Below, piece after piece: positions 1 to 8,081 of a stretch of 64,000 nt of DNA (positions within the stretch are counted from its first letter, which is position 1; each line of letters starts with the position of its first letter). The position numbers and the translations under genes were made by a program. The notes below the pieces were generated by a model. It searched no databases. It was not told the origin of the DNA and saw nothing but the letters and a program-made list of their open reading frames with translations. The DNA lies in the NCBI RefSeq assembly GCF_040207125.1, contig NZ_CP157940.1:3348001-3412000 (forward strand), given 5' to 3'. The DNA comes from Lacrimispora sp. BS-2. Lineage in GTDB: Bacteria > Bacillota > Clostridia > Lachnospirales > Lachnospiraceae.

Positions 1-1288
1 CTGCTCCCCCATCTGCTCTGGAACGGGCTTTATCCACCCGGTAAAAGGCTTCCTGAATTTTAGAAATCTCCTCTTTTGGCATACCCATCCCGTTATCCGT
101 TATTGAAATCCATACATTACCACTCTTACAGCCAGTTTCTATCATAATCTTACCATTCACGCCAGCCGCTTTTCCGCCATTATCTAATATATTTAACAAA
201 ACATTTTTCATAAGTTCCATATCTGCTTTGATCAGAAAATTGATAGAAGATTTTTTTACAGCAATTTTCTTTTTGTCAAAAACAGGGTTCATTGCTTCCA
301 GGGCATCTTCCAACAAATTCTGAACGGTACTGACGGAATAATTGGGTATTGCATTTTTTTCAATTAATAACTGCATCATCCTGTTTGAAAGTGTTTCCAG
401 TCTCTTTCCTTCCGAAATAATATAGTCCACGGCATATAGGAAATCCTGCTCCTCCATTTTGCTTCTCTTTATTAAATCCGCATATCCTATCATGGCAGTA
501 AGAGGCGTTCTGATTTCATGCGCCAGACTGCCTGCCAGCTCTTCCTGCTTTTTTGCCGTTTCCTTCAGCAACTGGATTTTTTCTTCTAATTGTTCCGCCA
601 TACCATTAAAATCGGATGCCAAAATACCAACTTCATCTTTCTCCTTATATTCCACTCTTTCCGTGTAGTCTCCTGACCTGATTTTTTTCACCGCATAAAT
701 CAATTTATGAATTGGTTTCGTTAATTTTATAACATTGACAGCGTTCAGCAATGCGCTTATGGCTCCCACAACAATTATGGTTATTATAAATATTCTTTGC
801 TGCTCCTCTTTCTCTAAAAAAACCTGTGTGAGATCTTTATAAACCTCAATTATAATAGGTTGTCCAAGCAGCTCTGTCAGAACTGACATTTGTAAAAAAT
901 AACCCTTAGCATTCTTTTCCACACGATATACAATTCTATAAAGAGATAATTCACTACTCTCTTTATCTAAAAACCCTGCATTATCGTTCTGAAATAATAC
1001 CTTTCCATTTTCATCCCTTATTCTATAAAATTCTCCATTCCAATTGTTTTTCAAAGTATCAATTGCTTCCTCAATACTTTTTATTGGTTCCTTATACAAT
1101 GTACTGCTGTCATTCGCAAGCAGCGTTACCAGATCCCGATGAATGTTTTCAATATTTTCTTTTTCCCTCTCAACCTCCAGCAAATATGCTTTATGGAATG
1201 TCATTGACAGCAGTATAACGCCCTCTAATGTCAATGCGAACAGAACGACCAGAAATGTATTTGAGAATATCTTCCAGGAAAGTTTCAT
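1..1288 (-). CDS. Sensor histidine kinase, C-terminus beyond window
   Basis: Membrane-bound sensor kinase that would autophosphorylate and pass phosphate to the regulator encoded just upstream. The ATG at 1288 follows the regulator stop directly. Visible in order are an N-terminal membrane helix (about residues 8-30), an extracytoplasmic region, a second helix (about 165-187), a HAMP linker, an H-box SLAHEIRTPL with the phosphorylated histidine at residue 257, and an ATPase domain with an N-box and DNGMGMP. The reading frame stays open to base 1 at the F-box (YRVDKARS), so only the last part of the ATP-binding domain is missing. The signal sensed cannot be told from sequence. Confidence 0.93.
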   Translation of the reverse strand, partial: MKLSWKIFSNTFLVVLFALTLEGVILLSMTFHKAYLLEVEREKENIENIHRDLVTLLANDSSTLYKEPIKSIEEAIDTLKNNWNGEFYRIRDENGKVLFQNDNAGFLDKESSELSLYRIVYRVEKNAKGYFLQMSVLTELLGQPIIIEVYKDLTQVFLEKEEQQRIFIITIIVVGAISALLNAVNVIKLTKPIHKLIYAVKKIRSGDYTERVEYKEKDEVGILASDFNGMAEQLEEKIQLLKETAKKQEELAGSLAHEIRTPLTAMIGYADLIKRSKMEEQDFLYAVDYIISEGKRLETLSNRMMQLLIEKNAIPNYSVSTVQNLLEDALEAMNPVFDKKKIAVKKSSINFLIKADMELMKNVLLNILDNGGKAAGVNGKIMIETGCKSGNVWISITDNGMGMPKEEISKIQEAFYRVDKARSRADGGA

Positions 1289-1942
1289 TTAATCCTCCAA
1301 ACGGTATCCAATTTTAAATACAGATACCAATTGATCATATAGATCTAATTTTTTACGCAGCCTTTGTATATGCATATCAACTGTTCTGCTATCACCAGTA
1401 TACTCCCCTTCCCATACTCTCTCATAAATCTGCTCTCTAAATAATGCCAAGTTTTTATTTTTAATGAATAGCACCAGTAATTTAAACTCTTTTTCTGTTA
1501 GTGTAATCTCCTGCCCAGCCTTTGTCACTTTGTGTGATGATACATCCACAGAAATATTTCTGTAAGACAAGACTTCATCTGTTTTATAATACCGCCTGAG
1601 CACGTTTTCAATCCTGGCCTGCAATTCCTCTATCTGAAAGGGCTTTGTCAGGTAATCATCAGCGCCTAACTTGAAGCCCTTTACTTTGTCCTGCACACTT
1701 CCTTTTGCAGTCAAAAATATTACCGGAATCCCCATAGGCCGGATAAATTCCATTAATTCAAATCCATTGACCTTTGGCAGCATGATATCCAGAAGAATCA
1801 GCGAATACCTTTTTTCCAAAACTTTATTTGCAGCCGCTTCCCCGTCATAGACCTGCTCACACTCATATCCCATGGTTCTCAAGCTTATCTTAATAAAATC
1901 AGATATAGGTTTTTCATCTTCGACAATTAAAATATTATGCAT
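1289..1942 (-). CDS. OmpR/PhoB-family response regulator
   Basis: DNA-binding response regulator, partner of the kinase immediately downstream (no gap between stop and next start). From the ATG at 1942 it has 217 residues, normal for the family. The receiver domain has the acidic pair ED at 8-9, phospho-acceptor Asp52 in LLDIMLP, Thr78 and Lys100 (TKPF). The C-terminal winged helix includes the typical LTEKEFKLL and SRTVDMHIQRLRKKL stretches. I chose Met at 1942 over an upstream ATG because an AAGGAA-type ribosome site lies 7-8 bases before it and family members begin there. It probably activates its own operon and unknown envelope or transport genes. Confidence 0.93.
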   Translation of the reverse strand: MHNILIVEDEKPISDFIKISLRTMGYECEQVYDGEAAANKVLEKRYSLILLDIMLPKVNGFELMEFIRPMGIPVIFLTAKGSVQDKVKGFKLGADDYLTKPFQIEELQARIENVLRRYYKTDEVLSYRNISVDVSSHKVTKAGQEITLTEKEFKLLVLFIKNKNLALFREQIYERVWEGEYTGDSRTVDMHIQRLRKKLDLYDQLVSVFKIGYRLED

Positions 1943-2080
1943 TTTTATTTCCTTTCTATCCAGTTCCCCTCTTTTCATAAAAAAACCAGGTCCCAAATCT
2001 GATTCATGGTATCTGCTAATATTTTTCTTATTATTATTTTATATTGTTCATCTTACTATATAAAATAACATATGGATGTA

Positions 2081-2575
2081 TCAATCTTGTAAAAAACCGG
2101 CAAACAACTGGTTCATGGTGATTCTAAGTCCCAGCGGGTCAATGCTCCAGCCCCATCCACTTGTTTGTAAATAAGGATTTTTCACAGAACGGAGAATATT
2201 GCCCTCATTTGCTGTTTTATCATTCATATCTGCAGCTACACAGCGGCTGGCATAATAACTGAAGGAAAAGAAATCCACTGTATTTTTCAAAATCTCCAAA
2301 TCCCCATTTTCCATAATAAGACTGACTCCCTTATCACGAAAGAGTTTACGGGCATAAGAGAGATAAGCCCCCCCGCACCTGTACATCAATGAAGAATAAA
2401 TTTTCCTGTTCTTTTTTCACAGACTCCCAAACATCCTCAGGCTTACAGGAGTAAGGGTAAAAACTGCCTCCTGCAAACATACAGCCCACCTGATTGCCTG
2501 GATCATATTCATGGGCCAGCTTAGTAGCCAAAGCGCTGGCTACCAAAATATGATGTCCTGCCTGATAGGTAGTCT
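2081..2575 (-). pseudogene. 6-phospho-beta-glucosidase (GH1) internal fragment
   Basis: Two overlapping reading frames together encode an internal part of a glycoside hydrolase family 1 enzyme. The first carries HHILVASALATKLAHEYDP and VGCMFAGGSFYPY; the second carries TVDFFSFSYYASR and GWGWSIDPLGLRITMNQL, all typical of bacterial 6-phospho-beta-glucosidases. A frameshift lies near 2370-2390. The N-terminal third and the C-terminal catalytic nucleophile region are absent, because the frame stops soon after MNQL. The 5' end runs straight into a truncated PTS gene, so a deletion seems to have fused the two genes of a former beta-glucoside operon. Not expected to make an active enzyme. Confidence 0.85.
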
Positions 2576-2968
2576 ATAAGATAAAATCAAGGTCATGCAG
2601 ATTGCCGGAATTAAAGGAGACATGGTTCCCACAATGGCATCTAACATGTTATTTCCGATTTCCTTCAGGGTTAAAGGTTCTTTCTTTTCTCCCCTTGCAA
2701 CTTTACTTTCTTCTCCAAAGTCACCTAATTTTAAAACTTCCTGATAAGCAGTTCCGACATGGTTTCCAATAATAACCTGTAATTGTCCTCCCTGCCTTAC
2801 AACTCCCATAACGCCGTCAATGGCTTTGACCGCCGCTTCATTTGCCTTACTTTCATCTTTCAGGACAAATCTTAAACGGGTCATACAGTGGGTAAGGCTG
2901 GAAATATTGTGCATTCCCTCAATATGTTCCACAATCGCTTTTGATACAACCGCATAATCTCTCGCCAT
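2540..2968 (-). pseudogene. Beta-glucoside PTS EIIBC component, truncated
   Basis: The first about 85 residues form a complete EIIB domain of the glucose/beta-glucoside family. It has the phosphorylated-cysteine motif HCMTRLRFVL and the GVMGVVRQGGQLQVIIG segment. Only the first 40 or so residues of the EIIC membrane domain follow (IVGTMSPLIPAICMT) before the frame runs into glycosidase sequence. Normal proteins of this family exceed 600 residues, so transport must be lost. The isolated EIIB domain could in principle still be made. The start ATG at 2968 has a family-typical N-terminus (YAVVSKAIVEHIEG). Confidence 0.85.
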
Positions 2969-3064
2969 CTTTACATTCTTTCTTATCAGTTGATGACTTT
3001 ACATCGTTTACGCTGATTGTGATTATACTGTTTATCAAGTTCCTTGTCATCAATTCCAGGGCGT

Positions 3065-3100
3065 AAAAAAACAAGTGACGGAAATTCTCACTTGTTTTTT
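3065..3100 (-). terminator. Rho-independent terminator-like hairpin upstream of the PTS remnant
   Basis: Arms of 13 bases pair perfectly around a 9-base loop (AACAAGTGA with TCACTTGTT at the core) and are flanked by A and T runs on both sides, so it could work in either direction. It lies in the PTS leader, where BglG-type antitermination is common, but I see no convincing antiterminator (RAT) sequence. Confidence 0.7.
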
Positions 3101-3232
3101 CTACGTAACAGTATGTTTTTTATTTCACAAATTTTCTAATTTAAAGTATTGTCCGTTCCTTTGGAAGTATACCGATACAGCTTCTTTCCCAGCCGTTCCA
3201 CAATACTGATCGCAGGCATTTGAGTGGTAATA

Positions 3233-3658
3233 TCATAGATTTCCAGGCGTATATAAGTTACATAGTAAGGCAAGAGAAATATTATTTTCCTCTAAATACT
3301 TAATAACGCAAGGAAAAGTATGGTTATCTTCTCTTTCAACATAAATGTATTCATATCCAGGAATCACCCATTTCGTCCATCCACATGGTGCCATAGCATC
3401 ATCTAAGCACTCAACACCAGCAAGATATAATCCTTGGGAAAAGTTATCCCACGGTTTAAAGGAGCGGGAAAAATCAGTCATCGCACCCCAAATTCCTAAA
3501 AGATTCCCTTGGGCATCCTTTTTTGCTAAATGTGCTATTTCATTAAATTGTGAGTTAGCATTATTCCAAAGCTTTTGAATGAAACCTTTTCCGTCATCTG
3601 TACTGCCTTCTTTTCCAATGACAGCAAATGATTCTTTTGTGCATTTTTCAATTTTCAT
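3233..3658 (-). CDS. GyrI-like (AraC effector-binding fold) protein
   Basis: Stand-alone small-molecule-binding domain of the GyrI/AraE_binding family. N-terminal residues KIEKCTKESFAVIGKEGST and the middle (GIWGAMTDFS, YLAGVECLDDAMAPCGWTKWVIPGYEYIYVERE) match the pattern in which such proteins bind amphipathic or cationic ligands. The C-terminus looks short: family members usually end with a hydrophobic strand with a PI or PV core, while this frame stops after NLYTPGNL. The downstream stretch to 3136, in another frame, encodes about 38 residues ending KKLYRYTSKG that I cannot assign, so a frameshift or fusion scar near 3235 is possible. ATG at 3658 is preferred to the upstream TTG because GGGGGT precedes it. 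Confidence 0.7.
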   Translation of the reverse strand: MKIEKCTKESFAVIGKEGSTDDGKGFIQKLWNNANSQFNEIAHLAKKDAQGNLLGIWGAMTDFSRSFKPWDNFSQGLYLAGVECLDDAMAPCGWTKWVIPGYEYIYVEREDNHTFPCVIKYLEENNISLALLCNLYTPGNL

Positions 3659-3744
3659 CAAAATACCCCCGGCAAATTCCTATTTATATAAATATTATGA
3701 AAAATTCAAGTTATTCTGCAAATTGTAATTCGTCCAACAATTAA

Positions 3745-4200
3745 CTAATTCAAACGATTATGTAAATCAAATCGATATATACACTTCTCTGTTTCTCCGT
3801 TCAACCTCATATCATTTTGATCTGGCAGTTGAACTACCTCTTCTAAAATTCCGCCGGCATACTCACAGGTCTTCCTTGAAGCATAATTATTCGGATTACA
3901 GGTAATAATCAGGTATTCCATATGGTGTTTTCTTGCAAGTTCAAACAATAACATACAAGCCTTTCCTGCAAAATGATGTCCTCTGTATTCTTTGTCTATG
4001 CCATAACCAATATTGCCCCCATAGTAAACTTTTTCGTTGTGGCCAATACGTAAATCGCATTCCCCCATTTTGGTTCCACATTTATCACAAATATCAAAGT
4101 GATATGCCGGAAGCCAATCTTTATCTGCGTTACCTTCAACCGTTTTTTCTAATTTAAGAAATATTTCATCACTTCTAAGAAAGTCTGTATCTATAAACAT
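3745..4200 (-). CDS. GNAT-family N-acetyltransferase
   Basis: A 151-residue acetyltransferase-like protein. The acetyl-CoA-binding region is recognisable in YGIDKEYRGHHFAGKACMLLFELARKH followed by ITCNPNNYASRKTCEYAGG, the arrangement seen in RimJ/RimL-type GNAT enzymes. A CDKCGTKMGEC stretch near residue 38 is unusual and could bind a metal or simply form the substrate cleft. A GAAGGGA ribosome site precedes the ATG. The substrate is unknown. It is a single gene between other small enzyme and regulator genes on the same strand. Confidence 0.8.
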   Translation of the reverse strand: MFIDTDFLRSDEIFLKLEKTVEGNADKDWLPAYHFDICDKCGTKMGECDLRIGHNEKVYYGGNIGYGIDKEYRGHHFAGKACMLLFELARKHHMEYLIITCNPNNYASRKTCEYAGGILEEVVQLPDQNDMRLNGETEKCIYRFDLHNRLN

Positions 4201-4332
4201 AATTTGTCCCTTCCGAAGCTAACACTTCAAATAGTTTATTCTTCCTGTTTATCATTATATCCAAATTCAAAAGTGTATACATTCGTTAAACCATATGATT
4301 CTTATGGCATTCATTTTCAAACAAACATAACA

Positions 4333-4770
4333 TTAAAAATCCCGCTTCATTTGCTCCAAATAAAGCGACTTATTATCAACTGTACGCATTGTAGCCAATA
4401 TCCCATCTAAATGATCATACTCATGCTGCAATAACTCCGAAAGATCACCTTCCAAATACATTTTTTGCGGATTAAAATCCCCATTCAAATAAGAGATCTC
4501 TGCACGCTTGTAACGCTCTACTTTAACCATCAAACCTGGAAAGGACATGCAATCATCTAACAGCGTATATTTTTCATTATCAGGGAAAGACATTACTGGA
4601 TTTATAAAAATATAGGTTTTATCCATAAACATGTATAGCAATCGCTTCTTAATTCCTATCTGTGGTGCAGCAACTGCACGACCCGCTCCATATCGTTCTC
4701 TATAATCCATAAGGGTGTCATGTAAATCTTGTTCCCACTCCGGTAAAGAATCAAGATAAAAATACTGCAC
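4333..4770 (-). CDS. Peptide deformylase-like protein, short N-terminus
   Basis: All three deformylase motifs are present in order: GAGRAVAAPQIG (motif 1), DDCMSFPG (motif 2, with the metal-binding Cys) and QHEYDHLDG (motif 3, with two metal-binding His and the catalytic Glu). Motif 2 differs from the housekeeping EGCLS form, which suggests one of the divergent accessory deformylases. The best start is GTG at 4770, only about 28 residues before motif 1. Relatives usually carry an extra 20-30 residues, and an in-frame stop lies 30 bases upstream, so the 5' end may have been lost. Metal chemistry could survive, but activity is uncertain. Confidence 0.78.
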   Translation of the reverse strand: MQYFYLDSLPEWEQDLHDTLMDYRERYGAGRAVAAPQIGIKKRLLYMFMDKTYIFINPVMSFPDNEKYTLLDDCMSFPGLMVKVERYKRAEISYLNGDFNPQKMYLEGDLSELLQHEYDHLDGILATMRTVDNKSLYLEQMKRDF

Positions 4771-4865
4771 TACATATTTATGGTCAATATTCAGTGCTTA
4801 TATAAAATTGACTTTTTCTACAGCTTCGCATTATGCTCATTTAGTGTAACGGCGCTTAGACCCAA

Positions 4866-5777
4866 TTACTTTTCTTTAACAGGCATCAGGTAATCTATGA
4901 TTACTTTTTCGCCTCGGCGCAGCGGCTCAGAATAACGCTGATGGGTATAGACTTCACACCAATAGAAATTTTCGTAGTCAATTACTCCACCGGTTTTTTC
5001 AATAGCTTCCGTTATCAATAAATATGCTGAATCAAGTATATCTGCAATATTATTACCCTCAATCTGAACATGCGCGATTAAACCTTTCGGGATATGTCTA
5101 ACAAACAGTCCTTCTGGTATTTCAGTATTGGTTTGTACAAAGTCACCAATAATCATATTGAAGTTCTGTTTATCGTTAAAATCATACATGAAGCCTATGC
5201 CGTCATTTTCGTCTATGTCATCACAGCACTTGACATCTGAAAGCTTGTTAAACTTCCCAATTGTATCTCCTTGAAAAAAGTCCTGCCATGCATGGCCAGC
5301 ACTTGAAAAAGAGGTTTTACGGAACATTCCGACCATCAGACGTTCATCTGCTTCCTTGTAGATGATTTTTTTCATTTCTGCCATAATTCGCTTTCCTCCT
5401 ATAAATCTCATTTCTGAAAAGTTAATCGGAAGGCAATCATTCAGTTTTGCAGACCCGAGTTTTGCCTGTGAAGGCGTGATCCCATGATGTTCTTTGAATG
5501 CCCGGGTAAATGCAGAATGAGATTGAAAACCATATTTTATCGCTATGTCTAAAACAGAAATATCATTATTCTTAAGCTCATGCCCGGCTATTGTTAATCT
5601 GCGTTTTCTCACATAATCAGAAATACTGATTCCTGTTACAAAAATGAAAATGCGTTGAAATAAGGATGCCGGACTCATAGCGATTTTAGATATTTCATTA
5701 TAATCAATATCACAGCCATCAGATATAATCTTTTCCAGATATATTATAACGTCGTCAAAAGTTTTGCTGCTATCCAT
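4866..5777 (-). CDS. AraC-family regulator with GyrI-like sensor domain
   Basis: Transcription regulator of 303 residues. The N-terminal half has the two helix-turn-helix motifs of AraC proteins (SPASLFQRIFIFVTGISISDYVRKRR and DIAIKYGFQSHSAFTRAFKEHHGITPSQ). The C-terminal half is a GyrI/BmrR-type effector domain ending in a strand with YTHQRYSEPLRRGEKVIIDYLMPVK. I chose ATG at 5777 because GGAGG lies 5 bases upstream. The fusion order (DNA binding first, sensor second) is that of Rob-like multidrug regulators. It may respond to the same kind of ligand as the stand-alone GyrI-like protein at 3233-3658. Confidence 0.88.
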   Translation of the reverse strand: MDSSKTFDDVIIYLEKIISDGCDIDYNEISKIAMSPASLFQRIFIFVTGISISDYVRKRRLTIAGHELKNNDISVLDIAIKYGFQSHSAFTRAFKEHHGITPSQAKLGSAKLNDCLPINFSEMRFIGGKRIMAEMKKIIYKEADERLMVGMFRKTSFSSAGHAWQDFFQGDTIGKFNKLSDVKCCDDIDENDGIGFMYDFNDKQNFNMIIGDFVQTNTEIPEGLFVRHIPKGLIAHVQIEGNNIADILDSAYLLITEAIEKTGGVIDYENFYWCEVYTHQRYSEPLRRGEKVIIDYLMPVKEK

Positions 5778-5868
5778 GATTACCTCCGCCATTTGATACA
5801 TTATCAAATTTATAGGTTATGTGCTTTACATCTTACGTACTGTTTTTGTTCAGTTACTCTGCTTTATA

Positions 5869-6516
5869 TTAAATTTTCCAATATACTCCATTAGGTAATT
5901 TACAAATATAACCAGTATGTATTTCTTTTACCCTTCCCGTATCAAAATCTCTGATTATAACATTTTCATGATATTCCGGATCTTCATACCATTGTGAAAA
6001 ATATAAATCAGCCCCATCACGGAATAGTAATCCTTCCGTTTCCCCTATCTCTATTTTTTTATTTTCCGGCCAAACAATCTCATAGATTCCGTCGTTTCCT
6101 GCCCGGCAAAGCATAAGGGGCGAAACTTCTAACATAAGATTATAACAATCTTCCACAATCCCCAATGGCATTTCTTTTATCATTTCAAGCCTTTTGTTGT
6201 CTGGAAAATAGCTGTATATCTGTATTATTTGTTTGTAAAAATCAACACTTAAAAAATAAAATATTCCCTTGTCCCAGATTGGCCGCTCAATATATACATT
6301 TTCCTTCCGTTCAAATGGACTGTGTACCGTTCCCTCCGGATAATGAATCAAATGACAGACCATACCGGAAAACACTTCTCCAGATTTAACGATTTCTTCA
6401 GCCTCATATAAATCACAAAAGCAATTATTGCTATCTTTACAAAAATACCACTCGTTGGTACCATCGACCGGTTCAGGATATGAATCCGATACTCCTTCAA
6501 TTTTTATTACATTCAT
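5869..6516 (-). CDS. Hypothetical protein, 215 aa
   Basis: I do not recognise the family. The product is acidic, lacks a signal peptide and membrane helices, and is rich in aromatic residues and short beta-strand-like segments (YFLSVDFYKQIIQIYSYFP, LLFRDGADLYFSQWYEDPEYHENVIIRDFDTG). That suggests a compact beta-rich cytoplasmic protein. AAGGGG lies before the ATG. It stands alone, with a long non-coding stretch upstream and the AraC/GyrI regulator downstream on the same strand. Confidence 0.6.
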   Translation of the reverse strand: MNVIKIEGVSDSYPEPVDGTNEWYFCKDSNNCFCDLYEAEEIVKSGEVFSGMVCHLIHYPEGTVHSPFERKENVYIERPIWDKGIFYFLSVDFYKQIIQIYSYFPDNKRLEMIKEMPLGIVEDCYNLMLEVSPLMLCRAGNDGIYEIVWPENKKIEIGETEGLLFRDGADLYFSQWYEDPEYHENVIIRDFDTGRVKEIHTGYICKLPNGVYWKI

Positions 6517-6697
6517 CCAGTTTCCCCTTTTCCTTAATCCATTTGTATTTGATCATAACAAAGATGAAGTTAAAAATAAAGCACTAAATATTTTTAACCA
6601 ATATTCAGCGCTTATTTATCTTTAGCTTTTTCTATTGTCTAAAAAGGATAGTGTAAGCCATTACGATACCACACTTTTTATGAACTTCTTATTTTAC

Positions 6698-6732
6698 AAA
6701 AAAAGACCCCACATTCTCATGTGAAGTCCTTT
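6698..6732 (-). terminator. Terminator downstream of the rpsR 3'-end copy
   Basis: Hairpin with CCCACAT pairing ATGTG and outer AAAGAC/GTCxTTT, followed on the minus strand by a T run. Closely similar AAAAAGACCYCRCA hairpins lie at 8018-8055 and 11527-11560. This one sits about 110 bases beyond the rpsR-end repeat and may be the original rpsR terminator, displaced by an insertion. Confidence 0.6.
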
Positions 6733-6843
6733 CATATAATCGAACTTTCTTTTCCATTGCAAAACAATCCGGAAAAAACGTCCCAATATATTAAATCTGT
6801 TTAAAATCCTTTGCCCTACTCACAAACCCTTATAAAATAAGGA

Positions 6844-6877
6844 TTTATTCCATAGTATAAGGCATCAGAGCAATATG
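6844..6877 (-). repeat. Direct repeat of rpsR 3' end (candidate attachment site)
   Basis: This 34-base stretch matches the last codons of rpsR at 11633-11666 at 30 of 34 positions, in the same orientation. It encodes [10 protein letters not shown] plus stop on the minus strand. The sequence further upstream in the same frame no longer resembles S18 and soon meets a stop, so only the gene end is duplicated. That is the pattern left when an element integrates in the 3' end of a gene and restores it. Confidence 0.75.
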
Positions 6878-7141
6878 ATTACCATTCTCTCCGTCACCAT
6901 TCTTCAGCACCCGTCAGCTATCTTTCTGAATATTCCAACGATTTATCCTGCTTCGTCAGCCCTTGTCCCGCTCGTTTTGATTTGTTTACAGATTTGTTTA
7001 AACAGGTATAAGGCCCTATAAAATTTGTTTACAAATCACTGGAATGAAGTATCTATTTCTAAAAGAGACTGATAAACCTTTTGGGGCTTTCTTTTTATGT
7101 ATCAGTGCATTTTTATACAGTAAAATTAATTTTGACTAATA

Positions 7142-7272
7142 TTGAATTATCTCATATCATATGCTATAATACAGTTAAGAGGAACAACCGCCCACTGGGG
7201 GTTGACCATAAGACATGGAAAATCCATCCGTCCTACTCGCCAAAGTATATCAGGGTGGGTTTTCTTTTTGTT
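7142..7272 (+). ncRNA. Candidate antitoxin RNA opposite the Hol-Tox gene
   Basis: A strong promoter (TTGAAT-N17-TATAAT at 7142-7170) should start a short transcript near 7177. The predicted RNA contains a small hairpin (AACCGCCC/GGGGGTT) and ends in a weak stem followed by TTTTCTTTTTG at about 7260-7272. It converges on the 3' end of the small membrane toxin gene on the opposite strand, the layout of type I toxin-antitoxin loci with an antisense RNA. The exact 3' end and the overlap with the toxin mRNA are inferred. Confidence 0.6.
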
Positions 7273-7291
7273 GCAATGCTATTTCTATGTA

Positions 7292-7381
7292 TTACTTACA
7301 AACTGTAATAATGAACGTAAGCAATGCAAGCAGAAACATACCAAAGGTCATCAAGTCCTTAAAGTCATATTTCATAAGCAT
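7292..7381 (-). CDS. Putative holin-like type I toxin peptide
   Basis: Peptide of 29 residues (MLMKYDFKDLMTFG then a hydrophobic helix FLLALLTFIITVCK). The KxxFKDLMxFGxFLLALLTFI pattern is that of the Hol-Tox family of small membrane toxins in Firmicutes. GGGGGTGATG provides the ribosome site; Met codons at 7381 and 7375 are both possible starts. Its promoter is at 7442-7470 and a facing RNA gene lies at 7142-7272, so synthesis is probably held down by antisense RNA. Confidence 0.75.
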   Translation of the reverse strand: MLMKYDFKDLMTFGMFLLALLTFIITVCK

Positions 7382-7441
7382 CACCCCCATTCTATAGAGA
7401 ATGAGGTCAACACACCCTGTACACGATTGTTCCATGACAAT

Positions 7442-7470
7442 ATTTTACCATATTCTTTTGGGTGTGACAA
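7442..7470 (-). promoter_or_regulatory. Promoter of the Hol-Tox gene
   Basis: On the minus strand TTGTCA-N17-TAAAAT, close to a housekeeping sigma consensus, lies about 60 bases upstream of the toxin start. Confidence 0.7.
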
Positions 7471-7543
7471 CTTATATATGCCCCAACTAAACCCAAATAA
7501 TCAGAATCCTAAGGATCGGTTCCATCCCCAGGATTCTGTCTTT

Positions 7544-7738
7544 TTATGCTGTTTTCAAACACTCCGGCATTGTCCTTCTTAAATTCTTAGGTCCTGGCTT
7601 AGCATAAATCTTTGTTGTTTTCAAGCTGGCATGACCCATCCAGTCCATAATGAAGTTATCTTTAGCCCCCTTGTCTTTTAATCTCTGACCAAAAGTATGA
7701 CAGAAATCATGACTGCTGAAATCCTCGTTTTGAGTCAT
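7544..7738 (-). pseudogene. Tyrosine recombinase, C-terminal fragment
   Basis: About 64 residues covering the end of a phage-type integrase: HDFCHTFGQRLKDKG, then WMGHASLKTTKIYAK with the His and the nucleophile Tyr of the family. The HxxR motif reads HDFCH, so the catalytic Arg is replaced by Cys, and the rest of the catalytic and arm-binding domains are absent. It lies inside the interval bounded by the two rpsR-end repeats, and is probably a relic of the integrase that formed it. Confidence 0.8.
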
Positions 7739-8017
7739 AGGGCATCATCCTTTCAATTAAAAATATCATATATGCCCTTAAAAATTGTGTCCAGTTAATT
7801 ATAGCCGATCCACAAGTCCACTTCTTAATTAATTATTTTCTCGGCACAATTATTTTTCCTTTAAAATCTGTTTTAAAACCAGCCTTATTTTAACTACAAC
7901 GTCATTAAATTTCAGTAACAACTTATAATTCCTCAGTCAGCAATTATAACGCCAACCTTCCTTAAAATCAGTAAAAATATAACCAGACATTTATAAAGGT
8001 TTTCATAGACAATTAAC

Positions 8018-8055
8018 TAAAAAAAGACCTCACACCGCCATATGAAGCCTTTTTC
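8018..8055 (-). terminator. Terminator of the Crp/Fnr-like gene
   Basis: Imperfect hairpin (AAAAAGACCTCACA with TATGAAGCCTTTTT) just beyond the stop at 8082, with a T run on the minus strand. Same sequence type as the hairpins at 6698 and 11527. Confidence 0.55.
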
Positions 8056-8081
8056 AAATTAGAAAGTTAAATTGCAGCACT

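Noticed and set aside
3136..3250. C-terminal continuation of the GyrI-like protein in a shifted frame
   Set aside because: The shifted frame does not look like the family's usual end, so I did not merge it and could not assign it.
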